This document shows positions 6,829-13,203 of a stretch of DNA of 17,437 bases, piece after piece. The position numbers and the translations under genes were made by a program. Positions within the stretch are counted from its first letter, which is position 1. Each line of letters starts with the position of its first letter. This DNA comes from a bacterium (GTDB lineage: Bacteria; Patescibacteriota; Patescibacteriia; S139-126; S139-133). The DNA lies in assembly GCA_030429785.1 (NCBI GenBank), contig JAUIEQ010000003.1, forward strand, positions 1-17,437. The letters are read 5' to 3'. The notes under the pieces were generated by a model that saw only the letters and a list, made by a program, of their open reading frames with translations, did not search any database and had not been told where the DNA came from.

Positions 6829-7650
6829 ATGCACTACCCATGTGACACATGCGGACAGTACAAAATACCATCTCTGACAGTAGATGGGATAGTACACAAT
6901 AATAGCAAAATTCTACTTATCAAACGAAGCAAGCAAGATGAACCATTTTTTGATTCATATGCATTGCCTGGGGGTTTTGTCGACTATGGAGAAACATGTG
7001 AGAAAGCTGTTGTTCGAGAAGTTTGGGAAGAAACAGGACTTAAAACAGAAGTTAATCAACTCATTGGCTCTTACAGCAAACCGCAACGAGACCCGCGTCG
7101 TCATATTGTCAGCCTGTCTTATTCACTAAGCATTGTAAGTGGTCAGCTCAAAAACTCAAGCGAAACAAGAGATATTGACTGGTACGACCTTGACGCATTG
7201 CCAGAATTAGCATTTGATCATGCTGATATGATAGCTGACTTTCGTCAAAAAAACCGCTTATATGGTCAATATAATGGCTGGGATTTAGGGAAAAAGCTAA
7301 TTTTTTGTTCACATTCTCGACATTTTATGCACGCATCGTTACTCATTTGCAAATACGTAATTGATAAAGAATGCGTCCCGATTAATTCGTTCACGAACTT
7401 TGGTTACTTTTTGTATGAACTAGTACCACGCCATGATATTGCCGAAAGCATCAACAACATTATTAACCGATGCGACGAACAATGGGTATTTGGACCTATC
7501 ACCGAAGGCGTTCGAATGGAAATTAACATGTGCCGTCAAATGGGTAAGCCGATTAGATTTTTTCAAATTCTAGAAAATGAGCATCCAGTACTGATCAAAG
7601 AAACAGCTGAAGAATCACTCAGAATTGCTGACGAACAACAATTTTTATAA
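6829..7650 (+). CDS. Nudix hydrolase fused to a nucleoside-deoxyribosyltransferase-like domain
   Basis: 273 aa with two domains. Residues about 12-135 are a Nudix hydrolase with a complete Nudix box: G49, E55 and R63-E64-V-W-E67-E68-T-G70-L71, fitting GX5EX7REUXEEXGU. Such enzymes cleave nucleoside diphosphates linked to another moiety, for example ADP-ribose or damaged dNTPs. Residues about 155-248 (KLIFCSHSRHF, then DEQWVFGPITEGVRMEINM and GKPIRFF) resemble the Rossmann-like DUF4406/DUF7768 group related to nucleoside 2-deoxyribosyltransferases. A CDTC pair (5-8) at the N-terminus may be a vestigial metal site. Together the parts suggest nucleotide or NAD-derivative clean-up, but the substrate is unknown. 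No Shine-Dalgarno; transcription must come through the 6780 terminator or from an unseen promoter. The fusion partner call is by pattern only. Confidence 0.82.
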   Translation: MHYPCDTCGQYKIPSLTVDGIVHNNSKILLIKRSKQDEPFFDSYALPGGFVDYGETCEKAVVREVWEETGLKTEVNQLIGSYSKPQRDPRRHIVSLSYSLSIVSGQLKNSSETRDIDWYDLDALPELAFDHADMIADFRQKNRLYGQYNGWDLGKKLIFCSHSRHFMHASLLICKYVIDKECVPINSFTNFGYFLYELVPRHDIAESINNIINRCDEQWVFGPITEGVRMEINMCRQMGKPIRFFQILENEHPVLIKETAEESLRIADEQQFL

Positions 7651-7695
7651 TATGTATAATCAAATTACCACAATAACCACCCAAACTACCCGTTA

Positions 7696-7724
7696 TTGAC
7701 GGAGTGTATTGTAGCATATATACA
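7696..7724 (+). promoter_or_regulatory. Probable promoter of the 67-aa gene
   Basis: TTGACG (7696-7701), a 17-bp spacer and TATACA (7719-7724) predict a start near 7731, almost the first base of the terminator hairpin at 7732. Confidence 0.55.
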
Positions 7725-7731
7725 TTCACGC

Positions 7732-7754
7732 TTCGTCTTCGGACGAATTTTTTT
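7732..7754 (+). terminator. UUCG-tetraloop intrinsic terminator
   Basis: TTCGTC (7732-7737) pairs with GACGAA (7742-7747) around a UUCG tetraloop, with seven T (7748-7754). It probably ends the Nudix transcript, yet it also lies between the promoter at 7696 and the 67-aa gene. Confidence 0.8.
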
Positions 7755-7779
7755 GTTCATTCACAACTCAGGAGCGACT

Positions 7780-7983
7780 ATGAAACCCGTTTTTATCGTT
7801 GCGTTGTTAGATGGAAATATCAACAACCATAAAGAAGTTACCAATCGGTTGAATATTGGCAACTATATTTTAACAACAAACTCTTGTGGAAGCATATTCC
7901 TTGATACTGACTCAGGAAAAAGACTTATTCTGAATTACCTAGGTAAAATCGAAACAACGGTCTATGTCAGCATTGTCAAATAA
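7780..7983 (+). CDS. 67-aa protein of unknown function
   Basis: The ATG at 7780 follows AGGAG (7770-7774) by 5 nt, one of the few clear Shine-Dalgarno sites in the window, which strongly supports the gene and this start. The protein begins MKPVFIVALLDGNINNHKEV and is mixed alpha/beta-like, with alternating hydrophobics (NYILTT, GSIFLD, KRLILNYLGKI, TTVYVSIV) that suggest a small beta-rich fold. There is one cysteine, no signal peptide and no membrane segment. A bidirectional terminator follows at once, so the gene is monocistronic. I do not recognise a family. Confidence 0.75.
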   Translation: MKPVFIVALLDGNINNHKEVTNRLNIGNYILTTNSCGSIFLDTDSGKRLILNYLGKIETTVYVSIVK

Positions 7984-7984
7984 C

Positions 7985-8018
7985 AAAAAACCCGCTAGAA
8001 CACAGCGGGCTTTATTTT
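7985..8018. terminator. Bidirectional terminator between convergent genes
   Basis: CCCGCT (7991-7996) pairs with AGCGGG (8004-8009) around a 7-nt loop. A TTTATTTT tract follows on the plus strand, and six T follow on the minus strand (A-run 7985-7990). It serves both the 67-aa gene and the amidotransferase gene. Confidence 0.85.
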
Positions 8019-8024
8019 ACTCGG

Positions 8025-8732
8025 TTATAGCGCTTGAGCAAACGCATCAAAAACATTACTCATGCCACTTTCAAGAACCACTTCTGGGTGTGACTGAATA
8101 CCAAAACAAAAAAAGTCAGCGTCAACATGCTCGATAACCTCAACTACACCAGCCGGAGAATGTGCGCTTGCGATAAATCCATCACCGAGCGCATCAATAC
8201 ATTGATGGTGGTTGCAGACAACTGTAACCATACCACAACCCAATAAGTTATATAGTTGTGTATCAGGCGAAACAACTATATCAAAATCAATCAGTTCTTT
8301 TGGTTTATTTTCATGAGTACCACCACCATGATTTTCGGTTGGATGCACCTCACCCAACACCTGATGCAATGTACCTCCTGCACACACATTCAAGAGCTGC
8401 ATACCTCGACAAATCCCTATACAAGGTTTTTTGTCTGCAAAAACTCGTTGAACAATATCCCACTCAAGCTTATCTCGCTTTGGCTCAGTGTTGCTTGTTG
8501 TTTCACGAGGTCGTTGATGGTACAAGCCAGGATCAAGGTCAGCCCCTCCTGAAAAAATAACCCCGTCAGCCATATTATACAACTCATCTATTGATGCTGG
8601 ATTCATATAGGCTGATGCAATTAATGGAGTAATGTTTCTACGTGCAAGCTTGCCATACATAAACGGACGTAAACCATCCACTACATCAGGTGGATGAGGG
8701 TAAGCTATACTTGTTATCAATACTTTTTTCAT
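8025..8732 (-). CDS. Class-I glutamine amidotransferase-like gamma-glutamyl hydrolase (peptidase C26)
   Basis: 235 aa, the usual length for the PuuD/gamma-glutamyl-GABA hydrolase group. Diagnostic motifs are VIFSGGADLDPGLY (58-71), the nucleophile elbow CIGICRGMQLLN with C108, NHHQ (174-177), AHSPAGVVEVIE, and FGIQSHPE with H215 and E217 completing the triad. The enzyme hydrolyses a gamma-glutamyl bond; candidate substrates are gamma-Glu-GABA, other gamma-glutamyl amines or poly-gamma-glutamylated cofactors. It has no synthetase partner domain and stands alone between terminators at 7985-8018 and 8832-8863, so context does not identify the substrate. The start at 8732 lacks a Shine-Dalgarno. 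Confidence 0.9.
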   Translation of the reverse strand: MKKVLITSIAYPHPPDVVDGLRPFMYGKLARRNITPLIASAYMNPASIDELYNMADGVIFSGGADLDPGLYHQRPRETTSNTEPKRDKLEWDIVQRVFADKKPCIGICRGMQLLNVCAGGTLHQVLGEVHPTENHGGGTHENKPKELIDFDIVVSPDTQLYNLLGCGMVTVVCNHHQCIDALGDGFIASAHSPAGVVEVIEHVDADFFCFGIQSHPEVVLESGMSNVFDAFAQAL

Positions 8733-8751
8733 ATACTTAAACTGATAGAAT

Positions 8752-8779
8752 GTTATAGATTAACGAACGTGCTTGTCAT
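8752..8779 (-). promoter_or_regulatory. Promoter of the amidotransferase gene
   Basis: On the minus strand, ATGACA (8779-8774), a 16-bp spacer and TATAAC (8757-8752) each match consensus at five of six positions. The leader is short, about 13 nt. Confidence 0.5.
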
Positions 8780-8831
8780 TTTACTATAGTCTGAAAAATC
8801 ACACTACAATAGCATAACCAGCAAAAAGTTT

Positions 8832-8863
8832 AAAAAAACAAAAACCGCCAGACTAATTGGCGG
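8832..8863 (-). terminator. Intrinsic terminator of the 31-aa peptide unit
   Basis: On the minus strand CCGCCA (8863-8858) pairs with TGGCGG (8850-8845) around a 7-nt loop, followed by TTTTTGTTTTTTT. It ends the short transcript started near 8999. Confidence 0.85.
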
Positions 8864-8893
8864 CTTATTTAACAAATATACAACAATATCACA

Positions 8894-8989
8894 TCATAAG
8901 CTCACCGCAAACCAAATACTACACAAGCCCACCACTGTTACGAAGACTGGTGTACTTACTGCCTGAATTGCGAATAATCGTATGATCAT
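8894..8989 (-). CDS. 31-aa single-pass hydrophobic micro-protein
   Basis: The ORF begins about 10 nt after a predicted transcription start and ends at TGA (8896-8894). It encodes a peptide starting MIIRLFAIQAV. From residue 11 to the end (VSTPVFVTVVGLCSIWFAVS) it is a continuous hydrophobic stretch long enough to span the membrane. The only charged residue is R4, consistent with an N-inside orientation. A near-consensus promoter with a perfect dyad lies upstream and a strong terminator about 30 nt downstream, so it is a self-contained unit of about 165 nt. The size and layout resemble type I toxins and small stress-induced membrane peptides, but no antisense partner promoter was convincing. 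The RNA itself could instead be the product. Confidence 0.55.
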   Translation of the reverse strand: MIIRLFAIQAVSTPVFVTVVGLCSIWFAVSL

Positions 8990-9005
8990 ATTTTGTAATG
9001 TAAAA

Positions 9006-9033
9006 ATTGTACCACAATAGTATATTGTGTCAA
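9006..9033 (-). promoter_or_regulatory. Promoter with operator-like dyad for the 31-aa peptide
   Basis: On the minus strand, TTGACA (9033-9028), a 16-bp spacer and a TGG-extended TACAAT (9011-9006) predict a start near 8999. The perfect dyad CACAATA-GTA-TATTGTG (9013-9029) fills the spacer and overlaps the -35, an ideal place for a repressor. Confidence 0.8.
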
Positions 9034-9060
9034 AACTAATCAACGAGCAGCAACGTCTTG

Positions 9061-10380
9061 CTAGATACCCTCTTCTTCAAGTGGCGCTACTAATGCGAGC
9101 TCAACTTGACGAACTTCTCCTCCATTTTGAATTTGAAGTGTTACAACATCACCTATTGCGTACTCAAATAACAGCTCAGTGAGCGTATGTCGAGCATCAA
9201 CAGGATCATCATTGACTTTCAAAACAATATCACCAAGCTGCAAGCCAGCTTCTTGAGCTGGAGATTCTGCTGCTACTGCCGTAACTGCGTGGACATCATC
9301 GCCAAAAATAAGCGCACCACGATCCAAACCTTCACCCATTTGCTCAGGAACACCCACTGTACTTGCTAAGCTGATATACCTCAAACCAACAAACGGGTAC
9401 TCGATTTTCTGAGTCTTGAGCAACTGATTAAAACTGTCTATAAAATGACTGGCTGGGATAACAGTTGCTTCATTCTCAGCGCCATAATACAAACCTACGA
9501 TACCTCCCTCAAAATCAATAACAGGACTTCCTGCAAAGTAACTAGGCAAGTATTCATTAAGCCGAGCATAGGTTGTGTATGTTTCAGTTGAATCAAACTG
9601 ATCCGCAAACCCGCGGATATAGCGGTACTGCGTTTCTAGTAGCGAGGTACGTACAGACTGCACTGTGTCGCGAGTGAGTATTTTACCTACCGCCATCACT
9701 TGCAAACCAGGATACGACATACCTGTATCAGCAAACTTGGTTACCTTTAAATTTTGTGCGTCAATTTTTAAGAACACAACATCAGAAACATCATCAAGCA
9801 TAATTTTTTCAACTTGCCATTGCTCATTGTCAGGACCAATAATAATTAATTCCAAACCAGGCTCAGTCGGCATTCCGGTTGTAGTTGTTACCAACCAACC
9901 ATCGCTGGTCATAACAAGCGCATTTCCGATCTTATCATCTGGTTGATACAACTGGTCGACCAATGCAGACCCTCCTCGTTTCTGGTATATACCAACAACT
10001 GATTGTTGTGTTGCCTCAAGCAAAATCTTGGTATCATGCTGCAGTTCTTGAGCTTCGTCTTTATTGAAAATAATAATTTGTTGCTCATCTGAAGGCTCAA
10101 CTTCTGGTTGCCATAATCGCGTCAAGTCATATCCTTTGTAGTACATATAGTTATTGATCGCAAGCTCACCAACAATACCAGCCAAAAAAGCAACGATCAA
10201 CACTGCGAGCATAGACATAAATCGGCTTGTATACCCATACCGGATCGGCTGAACCAATTCACCCTCTTCTTCATATATATCATCAACAAATTCATCAATG
10301 GTTTCTTCTTGCTCACGAACTTGCGCTTCTGCTTTTTCAGCACGCTTTTCTTTAGTATTCTTCACTTTTTTCTTTGACAT
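9061..10380 (-). CDS. Membrane-anchored HtrA-like PDZ protein, probably catalytically inactive
   Basis: 439 aa from the ATG at 10380; an in-frame TTG at 10392 is possible, but the ATG follows a GGAAA. Positions below count from the TTG. A charged cytoplasmic region (about 5-50, Lys/Glu-rich) precedes one membrane segment (58-79). Residues about 120-330 follow the trypsin-like HtrA plan. GNALVMTSDGWLVTTTTGMP matches the strand normally ending TNNHV, but His is absent. DVSDVVFLKID keeps Asp. YFAGSPVIDFEGGIVGL replaces GNSGGPL, so the nucleophile Ser is aligned with Ala. A PDZ domain occupies about 335-435 (SPAQEAGLQLGDIVLKVNDDPV). It probably acts outside the membrane as a chaperone, scaffold or substrate-binding pseudoprotease. 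It ends the minus-strand gene series, 51 nt after an eight-helix membrane protein. Confidence 0.85.
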   Translation of the reverse strand: MSKKKVKNTKEKRAEKAEAQVREQEETIDEFVDDIYEEEGELVQPIRYGYTSRFMSMLAVLIVAFLAGIVGELAINNYMYYKGYDLTRLWQPEVEPSDEQQIIIFNKDEAQELQHDTKILLEATQQSVVGIYQKRGGSALVDQLYQPDDKIGNALVMTSDGWLVTTTTGMPTEPGLELIIIGPDNEQWQVEKIMLDDVSDVVFLKIDAQNLKVTKFADTGMSYPGLQVMAVGKILTRDTVQSVRTSLLETQYRYIRGFADQFDSTETYTTYARLNEYLPSYFAGSPVIDFEGGIVGLYYGAENEATVIPASHFIDSFNQLLKTQKIEYPFVGLRYISLASTVGVPEQMGEGLDRGALIFGDDVHAVTAVAAESPAQEAGLQLGDIVLKVNDDPVDARHTLTELLFEYAIGDVVTLQIQNGGEVRQVELALVAPLEEEGI

Positions 10381-10431
10381 AACATTTTCCAATTTATAGT
10401 AATACAGATATAGTATACACTATCCATAACT

Positions 10432-11232
10432 CTAAAACCACTTTGTTGTTATCAACACAACCCCTATAATTCCCAAAGCTATACCTACCATTCGCATAAC
10501 CTCGTCTCGTTTCCACAGCCCTCGAACGCTTGTCATATACAGTTCATGAAACACATAAAATCCAATTACGTACACAAATCCTTTGACATATACCAAAAAC
10601 GGTAAAAATCCAATTGCTACAAAGTACTGAGTTAACAGACAGACAAAAAGTACTATATATATTTGTTCAGATTTTTTTAAATTCTGTAAATACATTAACT
10701 GCCAATACATACCTATCAACATCACAAAAAAAATACTTGCGGTAAGTAACTGAGAAATGCTTAAGAATGTTTCAAGTGAATACAAAACTGACGTCGCAAA
10801 AAAAACTGTTACAGTATTTAAATACTGTGATTGAGTTTGCAATGAAAAAGGTTGATACTTTTTTGACTTATGATGATAAAAATATAGCGACCTCAAAATT
10901 ACCAGTAACCCTGCGACCACAAAAATACTAACAACTGCTTGCAACAAAATTGTATCAGCTAAAACAAAAAAACCATAACCGCTCAGCGCGAAAAAAAGCG
11001 GCGCCAAAAAAACAATCACTTGTTCAAAGGTAATGTTTTTATACTTTACTACCAGCAACCATACTATAAACAATGACCCAATCAGCCCACTCAGTACATA
11101 CCATATAAGACTTGGACTTTCGTAGACCGTATATAAACCTACCAAAAAAATACAACAATAAGCATACGGCAATACTGGAATACTGCGTTGAGTGAGGAGT
11201 GCTATTTTTCTGCGCGTTAGAGTTCGAGCCAT
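10432..11232 (-). CDS. Polytopic membrane protein of unknown function
   Basis: 266 aa with about eight hydrophobic helices, starting near residue 20 and ending at the C-terminus (VGIALGIIGVVLITTKWF). Short basic loops (KYKN, HHKSKKYQ, KKSEQ, RGLWKRDEV) set the topology. No catalytic or transport signature is recognised; the aromatic-rich helices and length are similar to many uncharacterised CPR membrane proteins. Its ATG at 11232 overlaps the preceding gene by 16 nt, implying translational coupling. A 51-nt gap separates it from the HtrA-like gene. Confidence 0.8.
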   Translation of the reverse strand: MARTLTRRKIALLTQRSIPVLPYAYCCIFLVGLYTVYESPSLIWYVLSGLIGSLFIVWLLVVKYKNITFEQVIVFLAPLFFALSGYGFFVLADTILLQAVVSIFVVAGLLVILRSLYFYHHKSKKYQPFSLQTQSQYLNTVTVFFATSVLYSLETFLSISQLLTASIFFVMLIGMYWQLMYLQNLKKSEQIYIVLFVCLLTQYFVAIGFLPFLVYVKGFVYVIGFYVFHELYMTSVRGLWKRDEVMRMVGIALGIIGVVLITTKWF

Positions 11233-11708
11233 GGGTACGTTGCTGGAAGGGCTGCAATTGTTTGCTGAATAGCAGCAAGCTCTGCACGTGCTGCTGGATC
11301 GCCTTCAATAACAGCTGTTTGGAGCGATATCATTCGCTCGAAATTAAGCACTAATGCAAGATGAAGTTCCTGATAGAGAGGGGGCACTTCGAGTGCTAGC
11401 AAATCTGCTTCAATTGCAGGATACGCAATTGCAGCTGCTTCGTAATTAATGGATTCAGGATTATACTGTCGCAATAACTGATTTACACGCTCTTGATACG
11501 CAGCGTTCATTTCCTCGCCTACAAATTCTGAGTTGGTTTTGGGTAATTGAGAAACAACATCACTACCTTCCTGGCTTGATGCTTGTTCTTTGAAATCAAC
11601 AACCATTACTTCCGCTGGCTTTCGTATGACAAAAAAAGCAACCACTAAGCCAATTAATGCAATTGTTGCGACTACGATTATTTTTTCAGTTGCACCGTAC
11701 TGTTGCAT
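11217..11708 (-). CDS. Small single-pass membrane protein, unknown function
   Basis: 163 aa from the ATG at 11708; a GTG at 11720 would add four residues, and neither has a Shine-Dalgarno. One membrane segment lies near residues 8-28 (IIVVATIALIGLVVAFFVI), followed by an extracytoplasmic domain rich in Ala, Glu and Leu. The last 80 residues are predicted mostly helical (NAAYQERVNQLLRQY, IEADLLALEVPPLYQELHLA, ARAELAAIQQTIAAL). The P-PLYQELHL pattern recalls helical-bundle adaptor proteins, but no family is assigned. It overlaps the next membrane protein by 16 nt and follows the MBL gene by 33 nt, so all three probably share an mRNA. Confidence 0.78.
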   Translation of the reverse strand: MQQYGATEKIIVVATIALIGLVVAFFVIRKPAEVMVVDFKEQASSQEGSDVVSQLPKTNSEFVGEEMNAAYQERVNQLLRQYNPESINYEAAAIAYPAIEADLLALEVPPLYQELHLALVLNFERMISLQTAVIEGDPAARAELAAIQQTIAALPATYPWLEL

Positions 11709-11741
11709 AGGTTTATACACTACAAGTATACCACGAAGCTA

Positions 11742-13127
11742 TTATAACTCAAACGATTGACCAAATGCCGGATTATGAATTGCAGCCGACTGATTAAATG
11801 ATTTAATTTTTTCCATCATCACGCGTTGCGCATCAGGTTCACCGTGAACCAAAAAAATATTCCGCAATCCTGTAATAGGCTTGATATGCGCCAACAACTC
11901 AGGCTGCCCTGCATGAGCAGAGAGTGCGTCCATAACTGCCACTCGAGCTCGAAGTGGGTACATTGTATCAAACAACTTAATCTTAGATTGGCGCTCAACA
12001 ATACGCCGACCAAGCGTATGCTCAGCCATAAAGCCTGTTACCAAAATAGTATTATTGGGCTGCTCAACACTATTTTTGAGATGATGCCGAATCCGACCAA
12101 CTTCACACATTCCTGAGGTTGAAATAACAATAAATGGGCCTTCGCGATGATTGAGTGATTTTGAATCCTCGGCTGATTGAGTAAAATGCAGATTTCGAAA
12201 ACTCATTGGATCATCATCATTTCCCAAAAAAGCAATTAGCTCATCGTCATACAGCTCTTTGTGTTTTGAAAATACTTCTGTAACCTCAGTAGCCATTGGC
12301 GAATCAATAAAAATAGGAATGCGAGGAATGTTTTTTTGATCAGTGAGCTTGTGTAATAAATAAATCAACGACTGGGTTCGACCCAATGCAAATGCAGGTG
12401 CTATAATTTTACCCTTTCGCTCCAACGTCTCCAATATAACTTTTTGCAACTTTTCTTCAAGATCATCAGTTGACTCATGAAATCGATTGCCGTATGTACT
12501 TTCACTGACAAGGTAATCAAGTGAGTCAAAAAACTCTGGATCTCTTAAAATCGGCAAACCTTTTCTCCCCAAATCACCAGTAAATCCAAGTCGTACTGTT
12601 CGCTCACCTTCAGTAAGTGTTATGTGTACTTGAGCAGAGCCTAGAATATGACCAGCTTCCATAAACTCAACTCTCATTCCAGGAACTGGCTCAAAACCCT
12701 CGCGCAAACGCTTTGCTTCAAAATGATGCATTACTGCCGCGACATCAGCCTGCGCATAAAGCGGCTCAATATATTCGCTTGGTTTTTTGTACCGATTAAT
12801 ATATGATGCGTCAGACATCTGAATATCTGCTGAATCCTCAAGCATAATCTGAGCAACGTCACATGTTGCTGGAGTAGCATATATTTTCCCACGAAAGCCT
12901 GTTTTGTATAATGTTGGAATTGATCCACAATGATCCATATGTGCATGCGACAACACAATCGCATCAATTTCAGATCCTAAAAATGGCAAATTTCTATTTT
13001 TTTCCTCTGCTTCTGCTCTATGTCCTTGAAAAAAACCCGCATCAAGCAAAACATTCTTGCCATTGACTGAAATCAAATGCTTAGACCCAGTCACCTCCTG
13101 TGCCGCACCCCAAAAAGTAATATTCAT
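11742..13127 (-). CDS. MBL-fold / beta-CASP ribonuclease
   Basis: 461 aa, typical of stand-alone bacterial and archaeal MBL/beta-CASP RNA-processing enzymes. The lactamase core has D29, HAHMDH (H61, H63, D65, H66), H160 in AGHILGSA and D185 in FTGDLG, giving two zinc sites. The beta-CASP cap (about 210-380) begins with SESTYGNR and includes IIAPAFALGRTQ, IDSPMA and ISTSGMCEVGRIRHHL. SAHAGQ (H405) and LVHGE (H428) close the active site. KH domains are absent. It is expected to act as an endo- and/or 5'-3' exoribonuclease in mRNA turnover, possibly replacing RNase J-type functions. It begins a sub-operon behind its own putative promoter (13157-13165). Confidence 0.93.
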   Translation of the reverse strand: MNITFWGAAQEVTGSKHLISVNGKNVLLDAGFFQGHRAEAEEKNRNLPFLGSEIDAIVLSHAHMDHCGSIPTLYKTGFRGKIYATPATCDVAQIMLEDSADIQMSDASYINRYKKPSEYIEPLYAQADVAAVMHHFEAKRLREGFEPVPGMRVEFMEAGHILGSAQVHITLTEGERTVRLGFTGDLGRKGLPILRDPEFFDSLDYLVSESTYGNRFHESTDDLEEKLQKVILETLERKGKIIAPAFALGRTQSLIYLLHKLTDQKNIPRIPIFIDSPMATEVTEVFSKHKELYDDELIAFLGNDDDPMSFRNLHFTQSAEDSKSLNHREGPFIVISTSGMCEVGRIRHHLKNSVEQPNNTILVTGFMAEHTLGRRIVERQSKIKLFDTMYPLRARVAVMDALSAHAGQPELLAHIKPITGLRNIFLVHGEPDAQRVMMEKIKSFNQSAAIHNPAFGQSFEL

Positions 13128-13156
13128 AAAACAACAAATTAGTTCTCTGTGTATAT

Positions 13157-13165
13157 ACTATAGCA
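13157..13165 (-). promoter_or_regulatory. Extended -10 promoter of the MBL gene
   Basis: The minus strand reads TGCTATAGT about 30 nt before the ATG, a TGn-extended -10. No good -35 is present, as expected for extended -10 promoters. A 14-bp palindrome lies just upstream. Confidence 0.4.
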
Positions 13166-13177
13166 TGTGACCTAGTA

Positions 13178-13191
13178 TTTTGCATGCAAAA
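13178..13191. repeat. 14-bp perfect palindrome TTTTGCATGCAAAA
   Basis: This perfect dyad sits 13 bp upstream of the extended -10, where the -35 would be. It could be an operator for the MBL sub-operon. It is also 13 bp past the PHP stop codon and could form a weak hairpin. Confidence 0.45.
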
Positions 13192-13203
13192 AAATCGAGC
13201 AAT

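Noticed and set aside
8256..8560. Two plus-strand ORFs inside the amidotransferase gene
   Set aside because: Antisense shadows of a gene with all catalytic motifs intact.
8870..9060. tRNA or riboswitch in the gap before the HtrA-like gene
   Set aside because: No cloverleaf or known aptamer core was recognisable; the gap is explained by the 31-aa peptide unit.
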